Below are positions 14,178-21,461 of a stretch of 22,823 bases of DNA, one piece after another. Origin of the DNA: Candidatus Parvarchaeota archaeon. GTDB lineage: Archaea > Micrarchaeota > Micrarchaeia > Anstonellales > VGKX01. The position numbers and the translations under genes are program-made. The notes beneath the pieces were generated by a model. That model was not told the DNA's origin. It did not search any database and was given only the letters and a program-made list of their open reading frames with translations. The stretch is taken from positions 1 to 22,823 of the forward strand of contig VGKX01000002.1 of NCBI GenBank assembly GCA_016866895.1, in the 5' to 3' direction. Every line of letters starts with the position of its first letter. The stretch's first letter is position 1.

Positions 14178-15155
14178 TCAGGCACCTTTTTTCCTCTGCC
14201 TGTCCCTTGCAATGATTGGCATTTTGGATGCCATTATCGGGGATGCTTCCTTTTGATGTTTATGGTTGAGACGTGCAGATGAGACGTCTTCCTTGGCGGC
14301 CGGTTTAACCGAATTTGAGTTTGAATCTGTGTTTGCAGGCCCTTGCATTGGATGAACTTGTTTGGCTTGTGCAGGCGGTAGCTGGCAGAGAATTATGTCG
14401 CCAAAAAATTCCTCCTGCCTTAGTGCAAGCTTTGATGACTGGACAAGGTGGAGGGTTGGCAAAAGCGCATAGATGACGTCAAGGGGCTCCTTTGACTTGC
14501 ACAGGGCCGAGAAGAGCACAAGGCCCTGGGCATCCTTCAAGGCGCTGATTTTTTCCATAATGCGCTCCATCTCGGCATCAATGTCAAACTCAGGAAGCGT
14601 GATTGTCAGGGGCGGGGCAAGCCTTGTCTGGATTGCGGATTTTCTTTCCATGCGCTGCTTTTCAAATTCAAATGCCTGCTCAAGTGCGCCGACAAGCTCG
14701 TCAAGTGTGACCTGGCGCTTTGGCGGTATGCGGTCGGAAAGCTCAAGCGCTGACAAAGACGAGGGGTCGACCCATTCCTCTCCCCCCATAAAGTCGCCAA
14801 GGGTCTGCTGCGCAACCGGCTCCTCAAATTTTATGGCGTCGGACTTGAAGCGCAGGAGTATTGAGGCTGCAAGGACTATGTTTGCAGAGAGGTGCAGGTC
14901 AAGGCGCGAAAGCTGCTTTATGCGCTTAATGTACTCGCCTGCGACAAAGACGACATCAATGTTCCAGGGGTCCAGCTGCTGCGAGGAGACAAGGTCGTAG
15001 AGGACCTGGCGCCAGTCGGAATGCGATACTATTTTTTCAATGTTGAAGCCGTCCTTCTTTTTCACTGCCTGCAACGGCCCATCTGCCCCTGGCCCACCGA
15101 TGATATTTGCGGTGGCTTGTGCTAGTGTGCCTGTCTCCAATGACTGGGTCGCCAT
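14178..15155 (-). CDS. scpA: Segregation and condensation protein A (kleisin)
   Basis: Kleisin subunit linking the SMC heads. The 325-aa protein has the typical ScpA N-terminal part: VLYDLVSSQQLDPWNIDV (about 51-68), YIKRIKQLSRLDLHLSANIVLAASILLRFKSDA split here as two segments around 75-105, and the C-terminal winged helix with VLFSALCKSKEPLDVIYALLPTLHLV, again only in part quoted. Family hallmarks DPWNID and LLRxKS are unmistakable. The middle and C-terminal tail (after about 275) are long and low-complexity. Start ATG 15155 follows AAAGGG, with TATA at 15180-15189. Operon with scpB; no smc gene is in the window. Confidence 0.92.
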   Translation of the reverse strand: MATQSLETGTLAQATANIIGGPGADGPLQAVKKKDGFNIEKIVSHSDWRQVLYDLVSSQQLDPWNIDVVFVAGEYIKRIKQLSRLDLHLSANIVLAASILLRFKSDAIKFEEPVAQQTLGDFMGGEEWVDPSSLSALELSDRIPPKRQVTLDELVGALEQAFEFEKQRMERKSAIQTRLAPPLTITLPEFDIDAEMERIMEKISALKDAQGLVLFSALCKSKEPLDVIYALLPTLHLVQSSKLALRQEEFFGDIILCQLPPAQAKQVHPMQGPANTDSNSNSVKPAAKEDVSSARLNHKHQKEASPIMASKMPIIARDRQRKKGA

Positions 15156-15179
15156 ACGCTACCCTTTTGTCGCTAGGGG

Positions 15180-15189
15180 TATTTATATG
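15180..15189 (-). promoter_or_regulatory. TATA box of scpAB
   Basis: CATATAAATA on the minus strand, about 28-30 nt before ATG 15155. Confidence 0.5.
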
Positions 15190-15269
15190 TTTTCAGAAAT
15201 CTCCTGTGCCTGGGCTTGGGGGGCTGTGAAAGGCCTCGGCCAGGGCAAAAAGCAGCTGTGTGCAGGAAG

Positions 15270-15278
15270 CTATATAAT
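15270..15278 (+). promoter_or_regulatory. TATA box of thioesterase gene
   Basis: CTATATAAT, about 40 nt before ATG 15315. It would start a transcript near 15300. Confidence 0.5.
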
Positions 15279-15314
15279 CGTTTGTCGTCGCAAAAAATAG
15301 TCTTGCGTGGTTGT

Positions 15315-16376
15315 ATGTCAAACTCAAATATGATCATTGAAAAAGGGAAGGCTGGCAACAGGGACAGTGTGGCCAGGGAGGGTTCTAAATGCCCCGGCTC
15401 TCCTGATACGACCAACAGAAGAAAAAGCGTGTTCGGTTCCATTGAAATTGGCAACGGCGACACGGGGCAAAAAGCAACGGCGGACAGGTTTGTAAAGAAA
15501 AAGGAGTATCTTGTTTGCAAGGAAGACTTGGATTCAAAAGGCAACTTGTTTGGCGGTTTTATTTACTACATGACAGATGTCGCAGGGGGGCTTTTGTTCG
15601 GGGATTATACTGGATATGAATGTTTTTTACGCACATGCGAGCTTGAATTTGCAGGCCGGATATGCGAAGGGGACAGGCTTGCAATCCTGGCGTCTGTTGG
15701 ACAGATAGAAAGCAAGCGGGGGAAAGCCAAATTTGAGATTGTGCGCAGGAGTTTGGAGAAGAGCGCAGATGAAGACGGCAGGGCAGGCGAAGTTGTGATA
15801 CGGGGGTTTGGCGAGTATGTCCCAGTGGATAGCTCAGGAAGGCCTGTAGATGTAATAAGAGACATTGGCCCTGGGCTAAACCTTGGCAGAAACGAAAGAA
15901 AAACATGGGAGATTTATGATTTGTGGGTAAAAGGGCTGAAGATGGGGCTTGCAGGGCTTTTCCCTGAAACTTTTGGAAAAAATGGAATGGCTGGCTTGAA
16001 TGGAAAACCAATAACAATTGAGGGCCAGGCAGGAATTTACATGGGAAAGACAGAGCAGTTTGACATGAATCATTTTGGCTCAATGCACGGCGGGGCGATA
16101 GGTGCATATGCTGAGATTGTGAGCAGGCAGCTTGTACAGAAGGCAGCCAAATCAAGCACAATCATAAGGAAGATGAAGATTTGGTATAAAAAACCCTTGT
16201 TGCCAGCAGATGTGTTTGCAATAAAAGCCAATTTTCAAAACAGGGATGGAATAGATGGCTGCAAAGAGGGCGGAGCAAGGCAGACAACCGTAAATTTTAA
16301 AGTTCATAAGACAGGAAAGGAAAACGGGGAAGAGGCGCTTGCGGCAGAAGGAAGCTTTGTGATTGAAACTGCTTAA
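15315..16376 (+). CDS. Double-hotdog acyl-CoA thioesterase-like protein, 353 aa
   Basis: Two hotdog domains in one chain. The first (about 60-170) has DSKGNLFGGFIYYMTDVAG with the Asn and Gly-Gly on the central helix, and ELEFAGRICEGDRL, with a further strand. The second (about 236-350) has NHFGSMHGGAIGAYAEIV, then KMKIWYKKPLLPADVF and TVNFKVHKTG. The NxxG and HGG patterns are those of acyl-CoA thioesterases; substrate chain length is not predictable. The first about 55 residues are Ser/Gly/Lys-rich and likely flexible. ATG 15315 is the first Met before the fold in this frame that fits the TATA at 15270-15278; ribosome binding is weak. It is divergent from scpA. Its stop overlaps the promoter of ribose-1,5-bisphosphate isomerase (TATA 2 bp after the stop codon). 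Confidence 0.8.
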   Translation: MSNSNMIIEKGKAGNRDSVAREGSKCPGSPDTTNRRKSVFGSIEIGNGDTGQKATADRFVKKKEYLVCKEDLDSKGNLFGGFIYYMTDVAGGLLFGDYTGYECFLRTCELEFAGRICEGDRLAILASVGQIESKRGKAKFEIVRRSLEKSADEDGRAGEVVIRGFGEYVPVDSSGRPVDVIRDIGPGLNLGRNERKTWEIYDLWVKGLKMGLAGLFPETFGKNGMAGLNGKPITIEGQAGIYMGKTEQFDMNHFGSMHGGAIGAYAEIVSRQLVQKAAKSSTIIRKMKIWYKKPLLPADVFAIKANFQNRDGIDGCKEGGARQTTVNFKVHKTGKENGEEALAAEGSFVIETA

Positions 16377-16377
16377 G

Positions 16378-16385
16378 TATATAAA
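16378..16385 (+). promoter_or_regulatory. TATA box, leaderless spacing for R15P isomerase
   Basis: TATATAAA begins 2 bp after the thioesterase stop codon. Its centre is about 27 nt upstream of ATG 16408, the spacing for a leaderless transcript. Confidence 0.6.
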
Positions 16386-16407
16386 GACGGAAAAGAAATA
16401 TGCAACT

Positions 16408-17589
16408 ATGGCAGGCAAGGCTTTAGCTGCAAGATTTGGCACAAGCGGAAAAGAGGGAAGCCAACTGGAAAAAAACGGCAGCCAAAGCCTTGTGCTGGAG
16501 GAGACCTGCGCTGCCATAAGGTCGCTAAAAATCCAGGGTGCGCGCAACATTGCCCTTGCTGCAATTGGCGCAATGGATTTGGTTGCAAGCACAAGCACGG
16601 CTGGCAGCAGCGCCGCGTTTTACGGGCAGCTGGTCGAGGCTGCCGATGCGCTTGCCTCAACAAGGCCGACAGAGCCAATGCTGAGAAATTCAATCCGCTA
16701 CTTGCTTGCAAAGGTTGAAAAAAAACTTTATATGAATGTGGCAAAAGGCGCTTGGGTGGCAAGGCCGAGTGCCGCACTGGAAAAACAGGCAAGCAGAGAC
16801 AAATCAAGGGCGCTGCTCCACATGAAATGGATTGATGGGGCTGGCAAATCAAAAAGCCGCGTGGGATTTGGCGCAAAGCCGCAAAAAGCCAGGATGCGCA
16901 AGGGCAGCCGGCAAAGCGTTTCAAGCCTCAAAAATCTTGTGAAGGCCGAGTGCAAGGCATTTGCAAGAAACATGGAGGCAAGCATTGAGGCAATATCGCA
17001 GTTTGGGGCGGCTCAGGTGCCAAATGGGGCAACCGTGCTGGTCCACTGCCACTCAAGCACTGTTGTCGGCATACTCAAAAAGGCTTTCCAGGCAGGAAGG
17101 CTCAATGCAGTCTATTGCACTGAAACACGGCCAAAGTACCAAGGCAGGATTACTGCAAGGGAGCTTGCGCAGGCTGGAATAGATACCACGCTAATTGTTG
17201 ACTCGGCTGTGGCCACATTTCTTCCAAAGTGCAACATGGTGCTTGTCGGCGCAGATGCAATAACTTCAGCAGGGGATTTGGTCAACAAGATTGGGACTGC
17301 GGGCATTGCAAGGCTTGCAAGCATGGAAGATGTGCCTTTTTACTCGGCAGCCGAGCTTTACAAGTTCGAGCCAATTACGGTTTGGGGCAAGAGCATTGAG
17401 ATTGAGGAGAGAGATATAGGGGAAGTCGCAGGGGCGCAGGAGACTGGAAAAGGGGTCAAGATACGGAATCCTGCCTTTGACATAACAGGCGCAAAATACA
17501 TACATGCGTATATAACCGAAAAAGGGGTTGTGCCTCCTGCAAGCCTGATAACCCTTGCGCTTGAGGAGTTCAACCTTTCAGGTGCATAG
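16408..17589 (+). CDS. Ribose-1,5-bisphosphate isomerase
   Basis: Converts ribose-1,5-bisphosphate to ribulose-1,5-bisphosphate; a relative of eIF2B and methylthioribose-1-phosphate isomerase. Family blocks seen are STRPTEPMLRNSIRYLL, VHCHSSTVVGIL, TETRPKYQGRITARELAQ, LIVDSAVATFLPK, VLVGADAITSAGDLVNKIGT and IRNPAFDITGAKYI. Cys214 (VHCHSS) and Asp283 (GADAI), counted from ATG 16408, are 69 residues apart, as are the catalytic Cys133 and Asp202 of the Thermococcus enzyme. The protein is 393 aa instead of about 320, because of an N-terminal extension and a basic insertion between about 110 and 180. ATG 16408 is chosen because of the leaderless TATA; a TTG at 16363 would overlap the previous gene. 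AMP phosphorylase follows. Confidence 0.92.
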   Translation: MAGKALAARFGTSGKEGSQLEKNGSQSLVLEETCAAIRSLKIQGARNIALAAIGAMDLVASTSTAGSSAAFYGQLVEAADALASTRPTEPMLRNSIRYLLAKVEKKLYMNVAKGAWVARPSAALEKQASRDKSRALLHMKWIDGAGKSKSRVGFGAKPQKARMRKGSRQSVSSLKNLVKAECKAFARNMEASIEAISQFGAAQVPNGATVLVHCHSSTVVGILKKAFQAGRLNAVYCTETRPKYQGRITARELAQAGIDTTLIVDSAVATFLPKCNMVLVGADAITSAGDLVNKIGTAGIARLASMEDVPFYSAAELYKFEPITVWGKSIEIEERDIGEVAGAQETGKGVKIRNPAFDITGAKYIHAYITEKGVVPPASLITLALEEFNLSGA

Positions 17590-17710
17590 AAGAGTATTGC
17601 TGAAGATAGGCCCTGGAGTCAGGGATATTCAAATTGTATTTCAAACAATACGGAAAGAGCACTTGGTGATTTGCTTGAATGGAAATGGTAAAAAGGACGA
17701 TGTCTGGAGC

Positions 17711-19225
17711 ATGAAAGATTACAGGTGCAGGGCAAGGCTCATTGGCATAGTCGCAGGCGGCAACATAATTGTCCTAAACGAGCAGGAGGCAATGGCGCAC
17801 GACATCTACCCCTCCCACAGGGTGATATTGCGGTGCAGGGGAAAGGAGATTATTGCAAAGGTTGACCTGTCTTCTGACATAGTGGGCTTTGGCGAAATAG
17901 GCCTTTTTACCGAAATTGCAAAGGAGCTGAAAGCCTCTGAAAGCGAGATTATTGACGTCAAGCACATGGCAAGGCCTGCCTCGCTTCAATATGTAAAGGA
18001 TAAAATTGAGGGAAAGGAGCTTAATGCAGAACAGATTGAGGTTGTGATTGATGACCTGATGGAAAACAAATTGTCAGAGCCTGAGCTTGCGGCTTTCATT
18101 GCCGCAATGCACATCAGGGGCCTGACGCATAACGAGATAATCGCACTTACAAACAGCATAGTGAAGTCAGGCGATGTGCTTAACCTTGGGAAAAGCCCCA
18201 TAATGGACAAGCATTGCGTAGGGGGCGTTGCAGGAAACCGAACAACAATGCTTCTTGTGCCGATAGTTGCTGCAGCAGGCTTGTACATACCAAAAACCTC
18301 AAGCAGGTCAATCACTTCCGCAGCCGGAACTGCGGATACCATGGAAGTTTTAGCACCAGTGACTTTTGAGCTTGAGGAAATGAGGAAAATTGTGCTGAAG
18401 ACAAACGGCTGCATTGCCTGGGGAGGGGCAATGAACCTGGCTGCTGCAGATGACAAGCTCATAAAGATTCGCCACCCCCTCTCCCTTGACCCTCGCGGCG
18501 TGCTTTTGGCCTCAATCCTTGCAAAGAAAAAGTCCGTGGGAGCGCAGTACGCAGTGATTGACATACCGATAGGCAGAGGCGCAAAAATCATGGACACTGC
18601 AGCTGCGCAGGCCCTTGGAAACGACTTTATTTCCCTTGGCAAAAAGCTTGGGATAGTAATAGAAGTCCTGATTACTGACGGTTCAGACCCGATTGGAAAC
18701 GGAGTCGGGCCAGGCCTTGAGTGCCGCGACGTGTTTGAGGTATTGGAGGGCGGCGGCCCGATGGACCTGCGCGACAAGTCCTGCCTTCTTGCAGGCACAA
18801 TGCTTGAAATGTGCGGCAAGGTTGAGAAAGGGAGGGGATATACTGCGGCATCGGAAATAATCAAGTCTGGCAAGGCGCTTGTCAAGTTCAGGGAGATTAT
18901 TGCAATGCAAGGCGGCAATTCAAAGGTGAAGTCCTCTGATTTGCCTATAGGCCAATGCGTGCACAAGGTAATAGCGCAGAAGACAGGAAGGATATCGCAC
19001 GTTGACAACAAGATGATTTCAAATGTCGCCAGGGCCGCAGGAGCGCCCCTTGACAGGGGGGCTGGGGTATATTTGCACTGTGAAATGGGGGACAAGGTTG
19101 TGGCAGGTGACACGCTTTTTGAAATATACGCAGAATCTGAAAGCAAGCTAGATTTTGCCCTCAAGGCACTTGAAGTCTGGGAGCCTGTCGAGCTTCAAAA
19201 AGTCGTGCTTGGCAACCTGAAATAG
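17711..19225 (+). CDS. AMP phosphorylase (thymidine phosphorylase family)
   Basis: Phosphorolyses nucleoside 5'-monophosphates to base and ribose-1,5-bisphosphate, supplying the isomerase encoded just upstream. The 504 aa from ATG 17711 equal the usual archaeal AMP phosphorylase length. The N-terminal domain (1-85) that separates it from plain thymidine phosphorylases is present (RARLIGIVAGGNIIVLNEQEA, here in full form of 20 residues or less; VGFGEIGLFTEIAKEL). Phosphate-binding KHCVGGVAGNRTTM (167-180) and the family signature SSRSITSAAGTADTMEV (197-213) follow. An upstream GTG at 17582 would overlap the isomerase stop by 8 nt and add 43 residues not seen in the family. If that leader is not translated, the gap between the two genes is 121 bp. 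GGAG just before 17711 can serve as ribosome-binding site. Confidence 0.93.
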   Translation: MKDYRCRARLIGIVAGGNIIVLNEQEAMAHDIYPSHRVILRCRGKEIIAKVDLSSDIVGFGEIGLFTEIAKELKASESEIIDVKHMARPASLQYVKDKIEGKELNAEQIEVVIDDLMENKLSEPELAAFIAAMHIRGLTHNEIIALTNSIVKSGDVLNLGKSPIMDKHCVGGVAGNRTTMLLVPIVAAAGLYIPKTSSRSITSAAGTADTMEVLAPVTFELEEMRKIVLKTNGCIAWGGAMNLAAADDKLIKIRHPLSLDPRGVLLASILAKKKSVGAQYAVIDIPIGRGAKIMDTAAAQALGNDFISLGKKLGIVIEVLITDGSDPIGNGVGPGLECRDVFEVLEGGGPMDLRDKSCLLAGTMLEMCGKVEKGRGYTAASEIIKSGKALVKFREIIAMQGGNSKVKSSDLPIGQCVHKVIAQKTGRISHVDNKMISNVARAAGAPLDRGAGVYLHCEMGDKVVAGDTLFEIYAESESKLDFALKALEVWEPVELQKVVLGNLK

Positions 19226-19322
19226 ATACTTGGTAGCCTGGTGGCAGGTCGCCCAAATTTGAACCATAATCCAGACTTGGCTGCAAATCCCCATTTTACA
19301 CATATTTTAACAAATAACAACA

Positions 19323-19330
19323 TTTAAATA
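19323..19330 (+). promoter_or_regulatory. TATA box of M48 protease gene
   Basis: TTTAAATA, centre about 25 nt before ATG 19352, again a leaderless layout. Confidence 0.5.
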
Positions 19331-19351
19331 CTTGTTTTGGCAAATAATTGC

Positions 19352-20071
19352 ATGTCTAAAGTGCTTTACAAGATAGGACTCCTGACGGTTGAAGGCGATG
19401 CCTACAACAGGGCAAATAGAAACGTTTTGTCAAGGAAAATCCCAGCACTTGAAAAGATGCTTGAGAGGATGTGCAAAAAAGCCAAGGTGGAAAAACCCAA
19501 GTTCACAGTCGAGGAGGATGAAACCCCGAATGCAAGTATAGGAAGGATTACATTCAGCAATTGGGTTTTTGGCAACAATGACGTGCGGGAAATTACCTTT
19601 ACTTCAGGCGCGGTCAAAAAGCTGACATTAAGCGAGCAGAAATTTGTCATGGGCCATGAATTAGGCCACGACAAGGACAAATACAGCACTGCCACAGGGA
19701 GCGGCAGGGTTTTATGGGGAGTGTTTTCCTTGGGGTATTGGATTCCAAAAATATTCATGGACGACAGTCCCATTACCTTGGGCGACAGTATTGTTTATGC
19801 AATGACTTTACTTGCCTGGAGTCTTGCCGACACTCTTTCTGCGCTACATCACAGCAGGAAAAACGAGTATGCTGCAGACAAGTATTCTGCACAGCAGTTT
19901 GCGGCTGCTGACGGTGGGATAAAGAATTTTTCAAGACAAGACGACCCGGCACTTGGCATATTTGATTTGTTTTTTACCCACCCGTGCGCAGAAAGAAGGA
20001 TAAAGAGGCTTAAAAAGCTCAAAGGCGTGCCCCACAAGACAATCCCCGGAATCCTGGTGAAATACGACTAA
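19352..20071 (+). CDS. M48-family zinc metalloprotease, 239 aa
   Basis: HtpX/Ste24-like metallopeptidase. The zinc motif HELGH is at 102-106 (His102, Glu103, His106), preceded by LSEQKFVMG, and the third ligand is Glu172 in SRKNEYAADKYSA, with Asp176 kept. Two hydrophobic stretches at about 119-135 and 143-163 lie between the motif and the third ligand, as in HtpX, so the protein is likely membrane-associated. The family's usual N-terminal membrane helices are missing; instead there is a soluble about 95-residue N-terminal part. The C-terminus has HPCAERRIKRLKKL, the usual M48 end motif. ATG 19352 fits the TATA at 19323-19330. The next gene, 8 bp away, is an inactive-looking paralogue. Confidence 0.88.
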   Translation: MSKVLYKIGLLTVEGDAYNRANRNVLSRKIPALEKMLERMCKKAKVEKPKFTVEEDETPNASIGRITFSNWVFGNNDVREITFTSGAVKKLTLSEQKFVMGHELGHDKDKYSTATGSGRVLWGVFSLGYWIPKIFMDDSPITLGDSIVYAMTLLAWSLADTLSALHHSRKNEYAADKYSAQQFAAADGGIKNFSRQDDPALGIFDLFFTHPCAERRIKRLKKLKGVPHKTIPGILVKYD

Positions 20072-20079
20072 GTGGTTTT

Positions 20080-20823
20080 ATGGCATGGACTGTTGTGTTT
20101 GCAAACGGAAAGTTCACTGATGACGCAAAGAGCCTTAACCCAAAGTACAGGGCGTTTTTGCAAAAGCAGCTTCCCATTGCCCAAAGGGCGTTTTCAAGGA
20201 TTGCAAAAAAAGCCGGGGCAAAGGACGTCTCGTTCATTGTTACAAACGAGCCAGAGCTAAGCGCGTATTTCGACAAAAAAGGCTATATTGCAAAGCAGCA
20301 TAACGAGAAACTGGAGGGCAGGGCAACGGCGGCATCAATAAATGCGGCAACGATAAAGACAAAGAAAGTTGTTGGGCTGACAACAAGCGTATTTGACTTG
20401 CACACTGAAAAGGAAGTTGAAGCGCTTTTGGCGCGCGAGGTCGGGCGGGTAGAAAGGGACAGGGGCTGGCCAAAAGCCCTTGCAGTTCTTCTGACTAATG
20501 TTCCACTCCTTGTCGCCGGTTTTTATAACAAGGTGTTCATTGGTTCCTCAATTGCCCTTTGCGCGATAGTTGACTTGCTGATACCTGGGTATTTTAGCCG
20601 CAGGCAGGCATACAAGTCAGACAAGTTTGCAGCCAAGGTGGTTGGAAGCGCAAAGCCGCTTATTGCGGCATATGAAAAACAGCTTGCCATAACCGATAAG
20701 CCGGGGTTTCTTGAAAGGCAGGTAAGCGGCGAGCCTTTGCTTGAAAGGCGGATTAGGCGGCTTGAAAAGCTTGAGAAAAAGCTTGAGGCGCGAAAAGCCA
20801 AGGCAAAGATAACAGTTCTTTAA
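20080..20823 (+). CDS. M48-like paralogue without zinc ligands (predicted pseudoprotease), 247 aa
   Basis: Aligns with the preceding protease over its length: soluble N-terminal part, the motif region ALLAREVGRVERDRGW, two hydrophobic stretches (about 132-150 and 152-170), SRRQAYKSDKFAAKVVG and the end motif ERRIRRLEKLEK. At the three zinc-ligand positions it has Arg119 (for His), Arg123 (for His) and Ala177 (for Glu); catalytic Glu120 and the later Asp181 are kept. The zinc site should therefore be lost, although the reading frame and fold are intact, which argues for a retained non-catalytic role rather than decay. The gene is 8 bp after its active neighbour and surely co-transcribed; it may regulate or present substrates to it (inference). 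Confidence 0.8.
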   Translation: MAWTVVFANGKFTDDAKSLNPKYRAFLQKQLPIAQRAFSRIAKKAGAKDVSFIVTNEPELSAYFDKKGYIAKQHNEKLEGRATAASINAATIKTKKVVGLTTSVFDLHTEKEVEALLAREVGRVERDRGWPKALAVLLTNVPLLVAGFYNKVFIGSSIALCAIVDLLIPGYFSRRQAYKSDKFAAKVVGSAKPLIAAYEKQLAITDKPGFLERQVSGEPLLERRIRRLEKLEKKLEARKAKAKITVL

Positions 20824-20996
20824 GGCAAAAAGACAACCCCATAAAAAAGTATCGCCGGTTTACAAAAAGCATTAAATAGGTTCTAGAAGCAATAAAACCC
20901 AAGAACTTTAAGAAAATGTAGGGGATTGGCTGTCTTTTGGAAGGTTTTGGTACAAACCAAGTCACTTCTTATTGGCACTAAAAAAGGTGAAGTCAT

Positions 20997-21281
20997 ATGA
21001 AAATAAGCGAAGTCAAGGCAGGCACAAATGCAACAGTGAGCGGCGAGGTCACAAACATGGACGAGCCGCGCGAGGTTGTCACAAAGTTTGGCAAGAAAAT
21101 GAGGGTTGCAAGTGCAACGCTCAAGGACGATTCAGGTGAAATGGTTCTCTCACTTTGGAATGATGACATTGAGAAAGTGCAGGTTGGGGCAAAAGTGACT
21201 GTTGAAAACGGCTGGGTCGCAGAGTATAAAGGCAACCTTCAGATTTCAGCAGGCAAATTTGGCAAGCTAAATGTGCAGTAA
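20997..21281 (+). CDS. OB-fold nucleic-acid-binding protein (RPA/SSB-like), 94 aa
   Basis: A single OB-fold related to archaeal single-stranded DNA-binding/RPA domains: KISEVKAGTNATVSGEV starts strand 1, VASATLKDDSGEMVLSLW strands 2-3 with the family SGEMxLxLW pattern, then VGAKVTVENGWVAEYKGN and LQISAGKFGKL at the end. The SGEMVLSLWNDD element is typical of RPA-like domains. ATG 20997 follows AAGGTGA with 6-nt spacing. A possible TATA, ATTAAATA, is at about 20871-20878, so the leader would be about 95 nt and can form a small hairpin (GGTTT/AAACC near 20942-20957). A strong hairpin terminator follows at 21320-21362. Confidence 0.85.
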   Translation: MKISEVKAGTNATVSGEVTNMDEPREVVTKFGKKMRVASATLKDDSGEMVLSLWNDDIEKVQVGAKVTVENGWVAEYKGNLQISAGKFGKLNVQ

Positions 21282-21319
21282 ACGCCCGAAGGCTAAACCT
21301 TGAATCAGATTGCGGCCTG

Positions 21320-21362
21320 AAAAAAGGGCAGGTGTTGCAAAACCTTGTTTTTGCCTTTTTTT
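21320..21362 (+). terminator. Hairpin plus T-tract terminator after OB-fold gene
   Basis: AAAAAAGGGCA (21320-21330) pairs with TGCCTTTTTTT (21352-21362) through 11 bp with one G-U pair. An inner AGGT/ACCT stem can form, and a second T6 run is at 21367-21372. Clear termination signal. Confidence 0.75.
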
Positions 21363-21420
21363 CTACTTTTTTGCCCATTTTTATTCATTTAAGCTCTAGC
21401 TTAACCTATTTTTTAGGCAG

Positions 21421-21433
21421 ATTTATATATATT
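21421..21433 (+). promoter_or_regulatory. TATA box of terminal orphan gene
   Basis: ATTTATATATATT is about 35 nt before ATG 21462 and right after the terminator region. Confidence 0.55.
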
Positions 21434-21461
21434 AAGTGGTAAAAAATGTATAGGTATTGCA

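Noticed and set aside
15559..16161. Minus-strand frame opposite the thioesterase
   Set aside because: Leu/Pro/Gln/Ser-rich composition and complete overlap with a conserved hotdog gene.
17986..19164. 392-codon minus-strand frame opposite AMP phosphorylase
   Set aside because: Ser/Pro/Ile-rich low-likeness protein exactly antisense to a conserved enzyme; caused by codon bias of the plus strand.
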